Shown piece by piece: positions 16,119-24,697 of a stretch of 64,000 bases of DNA. Origin of the DNA: Clostridiales bacterium. Its GTDB lineage: Bacteria > Bacillota > Clostridia > Lachnospirales > Lachnospiraceae. The translations under genes were made by a program, and so were the position numbers. Below the pieces are notes generated by a model. The model did no database searches and was not told where the DNA came from. It saw only the letters and a program-made list of their open reading frames with translations. The stretch's first letter is position 1. Every line of letters begins with the position of its first letter. Location: positions 1-64,000 of the forward strand of contig JAAYNV010000066.1 of NCBI GenBank assembly GCA_012520645.1. Reading direction: 5' to 3'.

Positions 16119-18074
16119 TCAGGACTTCTCGATGATCGTACCCTCCTGATAAGCCATTAACAGCTTTTCCAGATAAAGAATGCTTTCCTTTAATTCCCGT
16201 CCGATGTCCGTATCCGCCACACGCATTCTGACCGGAGCCGTCTCAATCGTAATGGAATCCGAAAAAATATCCGACTCCTTCTTCACAGCCGCCTCCATGG
16301 ATTCAAACGGTTCATGTGCTACCAGACGCATGCCATGGGAATTTGCAATCAAAGTATATCCTGCAATTCCGGTCTTACCCTGATATGCCTTGGAAAAACC
16401 GCCATCGATAATCAAAAGCTTTCCGCCGCACTTGATCGGGCTTTGCCCCTTTTTCAGTTCCACCGGAACATGACCATTGACAATATGGGAATGCGCCGTA
16501 TCCAGACCAAACTCTCTCAGAATCTTGTTCAACACATCTTCGTTATCGAGCAATCTGTAATAAGCGTTCTTCGTCTCCACATGTGTTTCCTTATCTTTGA
16601 TAAAATACCGCTCAAAAGTGGTCATCTTATCTTTTCCAAAGACCGGAGAATTCGGACCGGACCAGATATACCATATAATATCCTGTCCACGCTGCTTTTC
16701 CTTCATATCTTTTTGCAGGTAATAACCCTTGCGTGCATACTGATCCAACAGATCATACAGTTCTTTTCCGCTGCATTTCTTGCCATATACATTGACTCGG
16801 CTGAAGCTTCCGTCCTCCTCCATCGGTACACATCCATGATAGAGCAGATTAGAGTTATATACCTTATACAGACCACCCTTGGAAAACAGAAAACGAACAT
16901 GTGTCTGCAGCTTTTCGCAATTGACAAATGCCTGTCTCAGACGCTCCATAACGTTCTCTTCCTCCGAAGTGAGCTTGTATGGATTTTTCGGATCGACCGT
17001 CGGGAAGTCCACATCACTCATGGCATATTCTTTTCCATCAATCAAAACGGTTTTCTTTTCATAGTCAATCTTGTCTAACAAAAGCCTGTTTTCCATTTCA
17101 AATTCCGGGCGGCGCATGATTAACTGCCCCTCCAGCTTGAACTGAATGATCGCCATCGCCTTGTGCATCTTCATGTCCAGACTTAAGTCCTTCGTATCGT
17201 AATCCGTATTATATTTAATGGCAAAACAACTACAATCCACATCCGCATAAGTCTCCAGTGCAAAGGTAGCAAGCGGAATCAGATTGATGCCATATCCCTC
17301 CTCCAGCGTATCCAGATTGCCGTAACGAGCAGACATACGCACCACATTTGCAATACATGCAAGATGCCCGCTTGCTGCTCCCATCCAGACAATGTCATGA
17401 TTGCCCCACTGCACATCCACCGAATGATAATTGCGTAACGTATCCAGTATGATGTGCGGTCCGGGTCCCCTGTCATATACATCGCCCACGATATGCAGAT
17501 GATCCACAACCAGACGCTGTATCAGATAGCTTAACGCTTCAATAAATTCCGGTGCCCTTCCGATACGGATGATCGTATGAATGATTTCGTTATAATAGGC
17601 CTCTTTATCTTCCAGATCCCCTTTTTCCGTAATCAGTTCTTCTATGATATAGGCAAAGTCCTTTGGCAGTGCCTTTCTGACCTTCGAACGGGTATATTTT
17701 GAGGATACCCTCTTGGTCAGCTGTACGAGACGGTAGAGCGTAATTTTGAACCAGTCCTCGATATTGTCCTCTTCACGCATGACAATTTCTAACTTTTCCT
17801 TCGGATAGTAAACTAAGGTCGCCAGACTCTTCTTATCCCGGCTGCTGAGCGTATTTCCGAATTCTTCATCTATTTTCCCCCTGACCGAACCGGAGCCGTT
17901 TTTCAGCACATGGTTGAACTGCTCATATTCTCCGTGAATATCCGTTAAAAAGTGCTCCGTTCCCTTCGGTAAGTTCAGGATCGCCTGAAGGTTGATAATT
18001 TCAGTAGATGCCGACGCAACCGTCGGATACTGCTTTGCAAGACTTTTCAAATATTTTAATTCTAATTCATCCAT
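16119..18074 (-). CDS. fbp: Fructose-1,6-bisphosphatase, class III
   Basis: Removes the 1-phosphate from fructose-1,6-bisphosphate in gluconeogenesis. The 651-residue length is standard for the Mn2+-dependent class III enzyme (B. subtilis Fbp type), unrelated to classes I and II. Metallophosphatase motifs are visible: FLTDIHGEYEQFNHVL, GDVYDRGPGP, QWGNHDIVWMGA and, near the C-terminus, NGHVPVE. Ribosome site AGGGGAA lies about eight bases before the ATG. The gene follows dapB after 28 bases, so the two are probably one transcript, although their pathways differ. Confidence 0.96.
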   Translation of the reverse strand: MDELELKYLKSLAKQYPTVASASTEIINLQAILNLPKGTEHFLTDIHGEYEQFNHVLKNGSGSVRGKIDEEFGNTLSSRDKKSLATLVYYPKEKLEIVMREEDNIEDWFKITLYRLVQLTKRVSSKYTRSKVRKALPKDFAYIIEELITEKGDLEDKEAYYNEIIHTIIRIGRAPEFIEALSYLIQRLVVDHLHIVGDVYDRGPGPHIILDTLRNYHSVDVQWGNHDIVWMGAASGHLACIANVVRMSARYGNLDTLEEGYGINLIPLATFALETYADVDCSCFAIKYNTDYDTKDLSLDMKMHKAMAIIQFKLEGQLIMRRPEFEMENRLLLDKIDYEKKTVLIDGKEYAMSDVDFPTVDPKNPYKLTSEEENVMERLRQAFVNCEKLQTHVRFLFSKGGLYKVYNSNLLYHGCVPMEEDGSFSRVNVYGKKCSGKELYDLLDQYARKGYYLQKDMKEKQRGQDIIWYIWSGPNSPVFGKDKMTTFERYFIKDKETHVETKNAYYRLLDNEDVLNKILREFGLDTAHSHIVNGHVPVELKKGQSPIKCGGKLLIIDGGFSKAYQGKTGIAGYTLIANSHGMRLVAHEPFESMEAAVKKESDIFSDSITIETAPVRMRVADTDIGRELKESILYLEKLLMAYQEGTIIEKS

Positions 18075-18102
18075 ACCGTTTCCCCTGTTTGTCTATTTTT
18101 TA

Positions 18103-18864
18103 TTAAGCTTCATTGATCACATCACTCATTTCGTAATGTCCTGCCGGCTTTCCTTTCAAAAACTTGGCAGCCTGTACCGCTCCCTTTCCAAAAACAGCCT
18201 TGGAATACGCCGTGTGGGAGAAGGTAATGACCTCATCTGTACCGGCAAAGATCACATCATGATCTCCTACGATCGTACCACCTCTGACCGCCGAAAGACC
18301 GATTTCCTTTTTCGGACGTCTCTCTCTTCTCTGGCTTCTGTCATACACATATTCGTATTCATTATTAAGCTCCTCGTTAATGGAATCTGCCAGTGCCAGA
18401 GCGGTTCCGCTTGGTGCATCCACTTTCAGATTGTGGTGTTTTTCCACAATTTCAATATCAAAACCTGCCGGTGCTAAAATGCCCGCTGCTTCTTTCAGTA
18501 TTTTTAACAGCATGTTGATGCCAAGAGACATATTGGCAGATTTTAAGATTGCCACCTTCTTTGCTGCCTCCTCCACATGGGCAAGCTGCTCCTCGGAGAG
18601 TCCGGTTGTACACAGCACACAGGGAATCTGCCTGTCCACACAGTAGTCAAGCAGCTGATCCACTGCCTTCGCTGATGCAAAGTCAATAATTACATCCGCT
18701 TCCACATTACATTTTTCAATGCTTTCAAAAACCGGATAAGTATTCTTTATATGATCCGAAACATCAATTCCTGCCACAATTTCCACTGCCTCATCTGCCG
18801 CAATGATTCCGGTGATGACCTGTCCCATTTTTCCGTTACAGCCGTGCATAATTACTTTTGTCAT
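18103..18864 (-). CDS. dapB: 4-hydroxy-tetrahydrodipicolinate reductase
   Basis: Reduces HTPA to tetrahydrodipicolinate with NAD(P)H in the lysine/diaminopimelate pathway. The Rossmann motif HGCNGKMGQVI is at the N-terminus. The C-terminal catalytic half has EIVEKHHNLKVDAPSGTAL, with the His pair and the Lys that bind substrate. Length about 253 residues is usual. The start at 18864 has AGGAG 11 bases upstream; the ATG three codons earlier is too close to it. No lysine riboswitch is visible before dapB, unlike the dapA gene further on. Confidence 0.96.
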   Translation of the reverse strand: MTKVIMHGCNGKMGQVITGIIAADEAVEIVAGIDVSDHIKNTYPVFESIEKCNVEADVIIDFASAKAVDQLLDYCVDRQIPCVLCTTGLSEEQLAHVEEAAKKVAILKSANMSLGINMLLKILKEAAGILAPAGFDIEIVEKHHNLKVDAPSGTALALADSINEELNNEYEYVYDRSQRRERRPKKEIGLSAVRGGTIVGDHDVIFAGTDEVITFSHTAYSKAVFGKGAVQAAKFLKGKPAGHYEMSDVINEA

Positions 18865-18951
18865 TTCTCTCATTTCTCCTTATGTGAAATTAACTGCTTT
18901 CGTGCATCTTATATTAAATTGTATCACATCCCCGGTACAGATTCCAGAACA

Positions 18952-18979
18952 AAAGGAAAAAGGCGGCCTGTAAGCCGCC
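18952..18979 (-). terminator. Terminator of the fructose operon
   Basis: GGCGGC (18962-18967) pairs with GCCGCC (18974-18979). On the minus strand TTTTTCCTTTT follows. Confidence 0.8.
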
Positions 18980-19015
18980 CTTCCTGCTAGGGTAACGAAT
19001 GAATCGATGAAAGCA

Positions 19016-20929
19016 TTATTCCGCCACTGGTTTTTTCCACATGCCGAGTACTACTGCAGAAATAACAGTTCCTATTACCAGTGAAAACAGATACATCAGT
19101 GCATTGCCAACAACAGGGAATACAAAGATACCTCCATGGGGTGCCATCAATGTGCAACCTGCCAGCGTAGAAAATGCTCCGGCTGCTGCCGATCCGAGTA
19201 CGCAGGATACGATCACTCTTAACGGATCTGCTGCTGCAAACGGTATTGCACCTTCTGTAATAAAGGATAATCCCATAATAAAGTTGGTCGGACCGGATTT
19301 CCGTTCCTCCTGCGTAAATTTATTTTTAAATAAAATTGTAGATAAAGCAATTGCACACGGGGGAACCATGCCACCGATCATAACGGCTGCCATCAGATCA
19401 TAATTGCCGGCTGCAATGGAAGCCGTTCCAAATACATAAGCCGCCTTGTTGACCGGTCCGCCGAAATCTACGGACATCATTCCACCAAGCAGCGCACCTA
19501 ACAGAATTTTGCTGGCACCGTTCATACTGCTCAATCCATTGTTCATCATCGTATTTAACGCACCTACCGGCGGTTCTACAATGTAAATCATAATCATGCT
19601 CACTAAGAAGATACCGATTAACGGATATAACAATACCGGTTTGATACCATCCAATTTCTCCGGCAGCTTATCAAACAGCTTTCTTAAAAGAAGAATGGTA
19701 TAGCCTGCCAGGAAGCCTGCCACCAGTGCACCCAGGAAACCGGAGGTTCCGTTTGCTGCAATCGCGCCGCCCACAAAACCAAGCGCAAGCCCCGGACGAT
19801 CCGCAATACTCATTGCGATAAAACCTGCCAGAATCGGAAGCATAAATCCGAATGCAGTACCACCGATTCCCTTGAATACGGCAGCAACCGGTGTAATCGT
19901 ACCGAAATTACCGCGCAGCTCCGGTGACAGAGCATTCATATCCACCAAAAGTCCGTCAATCAAAAAAGCAATCGCGATCAGAATACCGCCACCTACGACA
20001 AACGGGAGCATATGAGACACACCGCTCATCAGATGCTTATAGATTCTGTGTCCTGCACTCTCACTTCCAAGGCTGCTTCCTTCGTCCTTTTTACCGTTTC
20101 CCTGATAAACCGGCACATCTGTGGAAAGCGCTTTTTCAATCAGTTTTGCAGTCTTACCGATTCCGTCAGCCACCTTGCACTCGATGACCCGTTTTCCATG
20201 AAAGCGTTCCATCGGTACCTTCGTATCTGCCGCTACAATAATACATTCCGCTTCCTCAATTTCAGCCTGTGTCAGAACATTTTTTGCGCCGCCGGAGCCT
20301 CTCGTCTCCACCTTGGCGCGACACCCCATCTCAACTGCCTTCTTCTCAATAGCTTCCGCTGCCATATATGTATGAGCAATTCCGGTCGGGCAGGCAGTTA
20401 CTGCCAGAATCAGCTTTCCACCCTTCTCTGCATTTGTTTCCGTCTGTAAGCTCTGCCCTTCTTCCATAGCCTTGGCACGTTCTGTCCGGTCAATGATCTC
20501 CAGAAATTCCTGTCTGCTCTTTGCCTCTCTGAGGCTACTTGTAAATTTTTCATCCATTAACATAACTGAAAGCCTGCTGAGCACATCCAGATGGATATTG
20601 TCCTTCGTATTCGGTGCCGCAATCAAAAAGATGAGATCCGCCTTCTGTCCGTCCAGCGCATCGTAATCCACTCCGCCATCCACAACCATTGCAGCAAGTC
20701 CTGCCTGCTTTACGACGGAAGATTTACAATGTGGAATGGCGATTCCTTCTCCGATTCCGGTCGTACCTTCCCTTTCTCTCTCATATACGCCTTTTCTGTA
20801 AGCGGTAAGGTCTGAAATTTTTCCACTCTTTCCCATCAGTTCTACCATCGTGTCGATGGCTTCCTCTTTCGTATTCACTCTGCCATGCAGGAGAATACTT
20901 CTTTCATCCAACAGCTCTACAATCCTCAT
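19016..20929 (-). CDS. fruA: PTS fructose-specific EIIABC
   Basis: Phosphotransferase permease that imports fructose as fructose-1-phosphate. Domains in order: IIA (1-145) with the phospho-acceptor His67 in GIAIPHCKSS, IIB (about 170-265) with the phospho-Cys180 in AVTACPTGIAHTYMA, and IIC (about 290-630), a membrane channel with 8-10 segments. A full-length IIABC of 637 residues is typical. It is the third gene of fruR-fruK-fruA, 61 bases after fruK. The operon ends at a clear terminator. Confidence 0.96.
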   Translation of the reverse strand: MRIVELLDERSILLHGRVNTKEEAIDTMVELMGKSGKISDLTAYRKGVYEREREGTTGIGEGIAIPHCKSSVVKQAGLAAMVVDGGVDYDALDGQKADLIFLIAAPNTKDNIHLDVLSRLSVMLMDEKFTSSLREAKSRQEFLEIIDRTERAKAMEEGQSLQTETNAEKGGKLILAVTACPTGIAHTYMAAEAIEKKAVEMGCRAKVETRGSGGAKNVLTQAEIEEAECIIVAADTKVPMERFHGKRVIECKVADGIGKTAKLIEKALSTDVPVYQGNGKKDEGSSLGSESAGHRIYKHLMSGVSHMLPFVVGGGILIAIAFLIDGLLVDMNALSPELRGNFGTITPVAAVFKGIGGTAFGFMLPILAGFIAMSIADRPGLALGFVGGAIAANGTSGFLGALVAGFLAGYTILLLRKLFDKLPEKLDGIKPVLLYPLIGIFLVSMIMIYIVEPPVGALNTMMNNGLSSMNGASKILLGALLGGMMSVDFGGPVNKAAYVFGTASIAAGNYDLMAAVMIGGMVPPCAIALSTILFKNKFTQEERKSGPTNFIMGLSFITEGAIPFAAADPLRVIVSCVLGSAAAGAFSTLAGCTLMAPHGGIFVFPVVGNALMYLFSLVIGTVISAVVLGMWKKPVAE

Positions 20930-20990
20930 GTCCTGTAACCTCCAATTTTATACGAATCATATCCGCTTTAATAGTCTTCTGAAAAATCCC

Positions 20991-21908
20991 CTATTCCATT
21001 GAAAAGTGATGGCTTCTTAAAATCACCTCCACTTCCTTTCTGGTAGCCAGTTCCTCGGAAAAAGCACTGGCACTCCCTGCACTGATTCCCATTTTGAACG
21101 CCTCTTTGTAATCCCCTGTCTCCAGATAGCCTGTCAGGAAGCCGGCTACCATGGAATCTCCGGCTCCCACAGAGTTCACCAGTTTTCCCTTCGGTGCACT
21201 GCCGATCAGGACTTCCCCATCTTCCGTAAGCAGGACAGCCCCGTCTCCTGCCAGAGACACAAGCACATTTCGTGCTCCCATTTCCTGCAGTTTTTTCGCA
21301 TAAAAGCAGGTGTCCGCCTGTGTTTTGATTTCCGCATCAAATATTTCCTGCAGTTCATGGTTGTTTGGTTTAATCAGGAATGGATGATATGCCAATGCAC
21401 TGACTAAAATCCCTTTCGTGGCATCCACCACGATCTGTAATTTCTTTTCCTTTACCCTCTCCAAAATAGACATATACATGGATTTTGGAAGTCCCTCCGG
21501 GATATTTCCGGCAAGGACCAGAAAATCACCGTCTTTGAGCCTGTCAAGTTTCTGATAAAGCTGCTCCAGTTCTTCTTTCGTAACCTTCGGTCCCATTCCG
21601 TTGATTTCGGTTTCCTCATCCGAACGCAGCTTTACATTGATCCGGCTCATACCTTCCTTTACCGGAATAAAATCTGCCTGAAGCTTAAATTCCTTCAATC
21701 TCTTCAGAATCTCATCTCCGGTAAACCCTGCCGTAAATCCAAGTGCAACATTATCCACTCCCAGATTTTTCAGTACGGTGGACACATTAATTCCCTTTCC
21801 TCCCGGCAGGATTTTTTCCTGATAAGTCCTGTTTACGATTCCGGCCTGAAAGTGCTCTACAGATACGATATAATCCAGTGACGGATTCAGCGTAACAGTA
21901 TAAATCAT
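20991..21908 (-). CDS. fruK: 1-phosphofructokinase
   Basis: PfkB-family kinase turning fructose-1-phosphate into fructose-1,6-bisphosphate. PfkB signatures are present: the N-terminal GGKGINVSTVLKNLG and the C-terminal VNSVGAGDSMVAGFLTGYL, whose Asp is the catalytic base. Length 305 residues is standard. The start overlaps the fruR stop by four bases (ATGA), so the two are translationally coupled. Confidence 0.95.
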   Translation of the reverse strand: MIYTVTLNPSLDYIVSVEHFQAGIVNRTYQEKILPGGKGINVSTVLKNLGVDNVALGFTAGFTGDEILKRLKEFKLQADFIPVKEGMSRINVKLRSDEETEINGMGPKVTKEELEQLYQKLDRLKDGDFLVLAGNIPEGLPKSMYMSILERVKEKKLQIVVDATKGILVSALAYHPFLIKPNNHELQEIFDAEIKTQADTCFYAKKLQEMGARNVLVSLAGDGAVLLTEDGEVLIGSAPKGKLVNSVGAGDSMVAGFLTGYLETGDYKEAFKMGISAGSASAFSEELATRKEVEVILRSHHFSME

Positions 21909-22657
21909 AGTTTTGACACCTCCACAATATTCCGGCAGTCCTCATAAGAGCTGTCCGGTATTTTTGTTGTGATGACGGTTGCATCATCAAATTCCGCAAA
22001 CGTAACCGGTGCAATCTGACTGAATTTGCTTACATCAGACAGCACATAGCATTCTCTGCTGCGTTCCATGGCCTTTTTCTTTAGCATAGCCTCATTCAGC
22101 TCCGGTGTGGAAAAACCAGTCACTCTGTTAACACCATTGCTTCCGAAAAATCCCTTGGTAAAATTAAACTTCGACAGGTTCAGAATCGCCTCTTCTCCCA
22201 CAATGGCTTCGGTTACCGGTTTAAATTCCCCGCCCAATATGTAGGTCCTGATTCCGAGACCGGACAGCTTCTTGGCATGCAGAATGGCATTCGTCACAAA
22301 CACCACCTGTCTCTGCTGAATAAAGTCAATCATAAGTTCCGTTGTGGTTCCGGCATCCAGATATACAAAGTCTCCCGGTCTGATCAGAGATGCCGCATAT
22401 TTTGCAATCTCTAACTTCTCCTCCCGGTTCATATCCTGCTTTGCGGACACCTCCGTATCAATCGTGCTGTATACGGAGCCGGCAGCAATGGCGCCCCCAT
22501 GTACCTTGACCAGTCTGCCCTGGGCATCCAATGTGTTCAGATCCCTTCGTATGGTAGACTCCGATGCGTTTAGTTTCTGCATCAGTTCTGCCACAGTCAC
22601 ACTGCGGTTTTTTTCCACCAGTTCCAAAATGCCACTCAGTCTCTTTTCAATTAACAT
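21905..22657 (-). CDS. fruR: DeoR-family repressor of the fructose operon
   Basis: A 250-residue regulator. An N-terminal DeoR winged helix (SVTVAELMQKLNASESTIRRDLNTL) is followed by a sugar-phosphate sensing DeoRC domain with YLDAGTTTELM and the ligand pocket near FFGSNGV. Fructose-1-phosphate is the usual inducer for this context. The start at 22657 has GGAGAGGA seven bases upstream; a longer reading frame begins within the promoter. It is the first gene of the operon and is likely autoregulated through the phased repeats just upstream. Confidence 0.93.
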   Translation of the reverse strand: MLIEKRLSGILELVEKNRSVTVAELMQKLNASESTIRRDLNTLDAQGRLVKVHGGAIAAGSVYSTIDTEVSAKQDMNREEKLEIAKYAASLIRPGDFVYLDAGTTTELMIDFIQQRQVVFVTNAILHAKKLSGLGIRTYILGGEFKPVTEAIVGEEAILNLSKFNFTKGFFGSNGVNRVTGFSTPELNEAMLKKKAMERSRECYVLSDVSKFSQIAPVTFAEFDDATVITTKIPDSSYEDCRNIVEVSKL

Positions 22658-22684
22658 GCTGCTTTCCTCTCCTGGTCTGTACAT

Positions 22685-22713
22685 ATTATAGTTTCAAAAT
22701 CCGTCATTGTCAA
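22685..22713 (-). promoter_or_regulatory. Strong sigma-A promoter of the fru operon
   Basis: On the minus strand TTGACA (22708-22713), exactly 17 bases, then TATAAT (22685-22690): a consensus promoter about 28 bases before fruR. Confidence 0.9.
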
Positions 22714-22738
22714 TCATTCCCATTCATTTTCGTTCATT
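22704..22738. promoter_or_regulatory. Four TCATT repeats phased at 10 bases (putative FruR operator)
   Basis: TCATT occurs at 22704, 22714, 22724 and 22734 with an exact 10-base period (AATGA on the minus strand). The first copies overlap the -35 box. Equal helical phasing suits cooperative binding of a DeoR-family repressor. Confidence 0.7.
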
Positions 22739-22823
22739 ATAATTCAAAAACAGTCTTGGATTTTGTACAAACTGCACAATTATTATAACATTCTATTTTA
22801 TAAAATCATAGTAAAACAAAAAA

Positions 22824-22865
22824 ATATGACCGGTTTTGACTTTTCTCCGTCAAAACCGGTCATAT
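22824..22865 (-). terminator. Terminator of dapA
   Basis: A perfect 17-base stem has arms at 22824-22840 and 22849-22865 (ATATGACCGG... pairing with CCGGTCATAT). It is followed on the minus strand by a run of seven T. Confidence 0.9.
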
Positions 22866-22889
22866 CATATTTTCCTCATCTATCTCTAT

Positions 22890-23777
22890 TTATAACAATC
22901 CAAAGTCCTTCATGGCTGCTTCCAGCTTTGCAGCATTTACATCCTCCATCTCGGTCAAAGGACGACGCAGAATACCTGCTTCCATTCCCATCAGGTTCAT
23001 CGCCTTTTTCACCGGAATCGGATTTACCTCACAAAACAGTGCATCAATCAACTTCACAGCCTTTAACTGAATCGCACGGCTTCCCGCAATATCTCCTTCC
23101 ATGAATTTTGCACACATATCATGCGTTTCCTTCGGTGCAATATTGGAAAGAACAGAAATCACACCCTTTCCGCCCAGCGCCATAATCGGTACGACCTGAT
23201 TATCATTGCCGGAATAGAGATCCACACAACCGTCTGCCATAGCCATCAGTCTTGCCATCTGGGAGAAGTTATCTGTTGCATCCTTTACTCCCACGATATT
23301 CGGCACATTTTTGCAAAGAGCAACCACAGTCTCCGGCAGAATATTGACTCCTCCGGTACGTCCCGGAATGTTGTAGAGTAAAATCGGCACCTTTACAGCT
23401 TCCGCTACCATTGTAAAATGTTCCAAAAGTCCCTTCTGTGTTGCTTTATTGTAGTAAGGTGTGACAACAAGAAGACCGTCTACACCGGCTTTTTCTGCCT
23501 CTTTGGATAAATAAATTGCCGTCTCCGTACAGTTGGAACCCGTTCCTGCAATCACCGGAATCCTTCCGGCTACCTGTTTCACGCAAAAACGGATTACATC
23601 CAAATGTTCCTCATGCGTCAGAGTGGAAGCCTCGCCTGTTGTACCGCAGACGATGATTGCATCTGTTCCGTTCTTGATCTGAAACTCAATATGCTCTGCA
23701 AATTTCTCGTAATTGACCTCTCCGTTTGGTTTAAAGGGTGTTACAATCGCAACTCCAGCTCCAGTAAAAATAGACAT
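22890..23777 (-). CDS. dapA: 4-hydroxy-tetrahydrodipicolinate synthase
   Basis: Condenses pyruvate and aspartate semialdehyde, the first step specific to lysine and diaminopimelate. The TIM-barrel motifs are clear: the N-terminal VAIVTPF, GTTGEASTLTHEEH, the catalytic Tyr in YNIPGRTGG, and the Schiff-base Lys in VGVKDATDN. Length 295 residues is standard. GGAGG lies nine bases before the ATG. A lysine riboswitch with its own terminator controls it, so expression falls when lysine is high. It is transcribed alone. Confidence 0.97.
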   Translation of the reverse strand: MSIFTGAGVAIVTPFKPNGEVNYEKFAEHIEFQIKNGTDAIIVCGTTGEASTLTHEEHLDVIRFCVKQVAGRIPVIAGTGSNCTETAIYLSKEAEKAGVDGLLVVTPYYNKATQKGLLEHFTMVAEAVKVPILLYNIPGRTGGVNILPETVVALCKNVPNIVGVKDATDNFSQMARLMAMADGCVDLYSGNDNQVVPIMALGGKGVISVLSNIAPKETHDMCAKFMEGDIAGSRAIQLKAVKLIDALFCEVNPIPVKKAMNLMGMEAGILRRPLTEMEDVNAAKLEAAMKDFGLL

Positions 23778-23803
23778 AACTTTTTTCCTCCTTTTTTCAG
23801 ACC

Positions 23804-23833
23804 ACTAAAAAGGCTGGCACCTGAGGCCAGCCT
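23804..23833 (-). terminator. Attenuator terminator of the lysine riboswitch
   Basis: AGGCTGGC pairs with GCCAGCCT around CTCAGGT (23811-23833); on the minus strand TTTTT follows. A competing AAAGTT/AACTTT pairing lies just upstream. Confidence 0.88.
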
Positions 23834-23857
23834 GAAAGTTCGGTTCTTCAAACTTTT

Positions 23858-24019
23858 GATAGCGCCCCATCTTTTCAGATGACAGTCACACATCTCTTAA
23901 ATGTATGCCCAAGATTCTATTTGCAGGAAATATCCTCTTTCGGCGGTCTTCCCTTTCCCTTCCCTTCCTCTGTGCCTGTCACATCCGGAAAGCTACTGAT
24001 AAATCCCGCAACCTCTATC
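23858..24019 (-). promoter_or_regulatory. Lysine riboswitch (L box) upstream of dapA
   Basis: The minus-strand RNA begins GATAGAGGTTGCG and closes with CTATC as P1. Between them are ACCGCCGAAAG and GTCATCTGAAAAGATGGGG, the conserved L-box blocks in the right order. About 160 bases is the usual aptamer length. An attenuator follows, so lysine should reduce dapA transcription (established for this class). Confidence 0.95.
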
Positions 24020-24044
24020 CTTCTCTTTGTTCAATTATGTGTCT

Positions 24045-24073
24045 AGCATACCACCAGCCCAAACAGCTGTCAA
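24045..24073 (-). promoter_or_regulatory. Promoter of the lysine riboswitch-dapA transcript
   Basis: On the minus strand TTGACA (24068-24073), 17 bases, TATGCT (24045-24050) with TGG before it. It begins only a few bases after the stop codon of the upstream gene. Confidence 0.85.
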
Positions 24074-24075
24074 TA

Positions 24076-24573
24076 CTACCAGACCTTAAATTTTAGTGTC
24101 TCAATTTTGGACACCTCATCCGCCAGAATGCAGATATCATCCTCCAGTTGGATTCCGGTCAGAATCAGCGTTGTTTCTTCCGCCTTGTTGTTTATGAGAT
24201 TTTTCAGATCCTCCACCGTGATGATATGATTGTCGATCAGACCAAGCACCTCATCCAAAATCAGCAGATCACATTCGCCGGTACACAATACCTTCTTGGC
24301 ATAGTTCATACCGTTTCGGATATTCCGAATCTCATCCTCCTGCCTTTCACCGGAAAGTTCTGCAAAGTCCTCTTCACTCTTTTCAAATCGGAAAAATTTG
24401 ATTTCCGGCTCGAGCCTTCTTAAAAACGGAGAATCCTCCAACCCCTTTCCCTTCAAAAACTGAATGATAACAACACGCTTTCCTTCTGCTGCTGCCTGAA
24501 CTGCTCTCCCCAGTGCCGCCGGAGACTTTCCGTGACCATCCCCACTGTAAATGTGTATCATGCCCTGTTCCAT
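24076..24573 (-). CDS. ATP:corrinoid adenosyltransferase-like protein (CobA/CobO/BtuR family)
   Basis: A 165-residue P-loop protein that would form adenosyl-corrinoids from ATP and cob(I)alamin or cobyrinate diamide. The phosphate loop reads SGDGHGKSPAALG, where the family usually has GKGKT. LLILDEVLGLIDN is the Walker B region. The variant loop (H for K, S-P for T-T) keeps the key Lys and a hydroxyl, so ATP binding is likely but the substrate is less sure. The start at 24573 has TGGAG six bases upstream; MIHIYSG downstream is another option. No other cobalamin genes are near. Confidence 0.8.
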   Translation of the reverse strand: MEQGMIHIYSGDGHGKSPAALGRAVQAAAEGKRVVIIQFLKGKGLEDSPFLRRLEPEIKFFRFEKSEEDFAELSGERQEDEIRNIRNGMNYAKKVLCTGECDLLILDEVLGLIDNHIITVEDLKNLINNKAEETTLILTGIQLEDDICILADEVSKIETLKFKVW

Positions 24574-24609
24574 TGCTTTCTCCATTTCACATATTGGAAA
24601 TTATGTATC

Positions 24610-24626
24610 GTGCAATAAAATTGCAC
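24610..24626. repeat. Palindrome in the leader of the adenosyltransferase-like gene
   Basis: GTGCAAT-AAA-ATTGCAC is a perfect inverted repeat between the promoter and the gene. No T-run follows. Confidence 0.45.
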
Positions 24627-24654
24627 TGCAATCCTTAATTGCATCAATGCCTTT

Positions 24655-24683
24655 AAGATAACATATTCTGTTTTAGAAAGCAA
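24655..24683 (-). promoter_or_regulatory. Promoter of the adenosyltransferase-like gene
   Basis: On the minus strand TTGCTT (24678-24683), 17 bases, TATCTT (24655-24660). Confidence 0.5.
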
Positions 24684-24697
24684 GTTTTGCAGGACAA

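Noticed and set aside
22704..22738. Short regularly spaced repeats suggestive of a CRISPR array
   Set aside because: The unit is only five bases with five-base gaps, inside a promoter; no spacers and no cas genes. It fits an operator.
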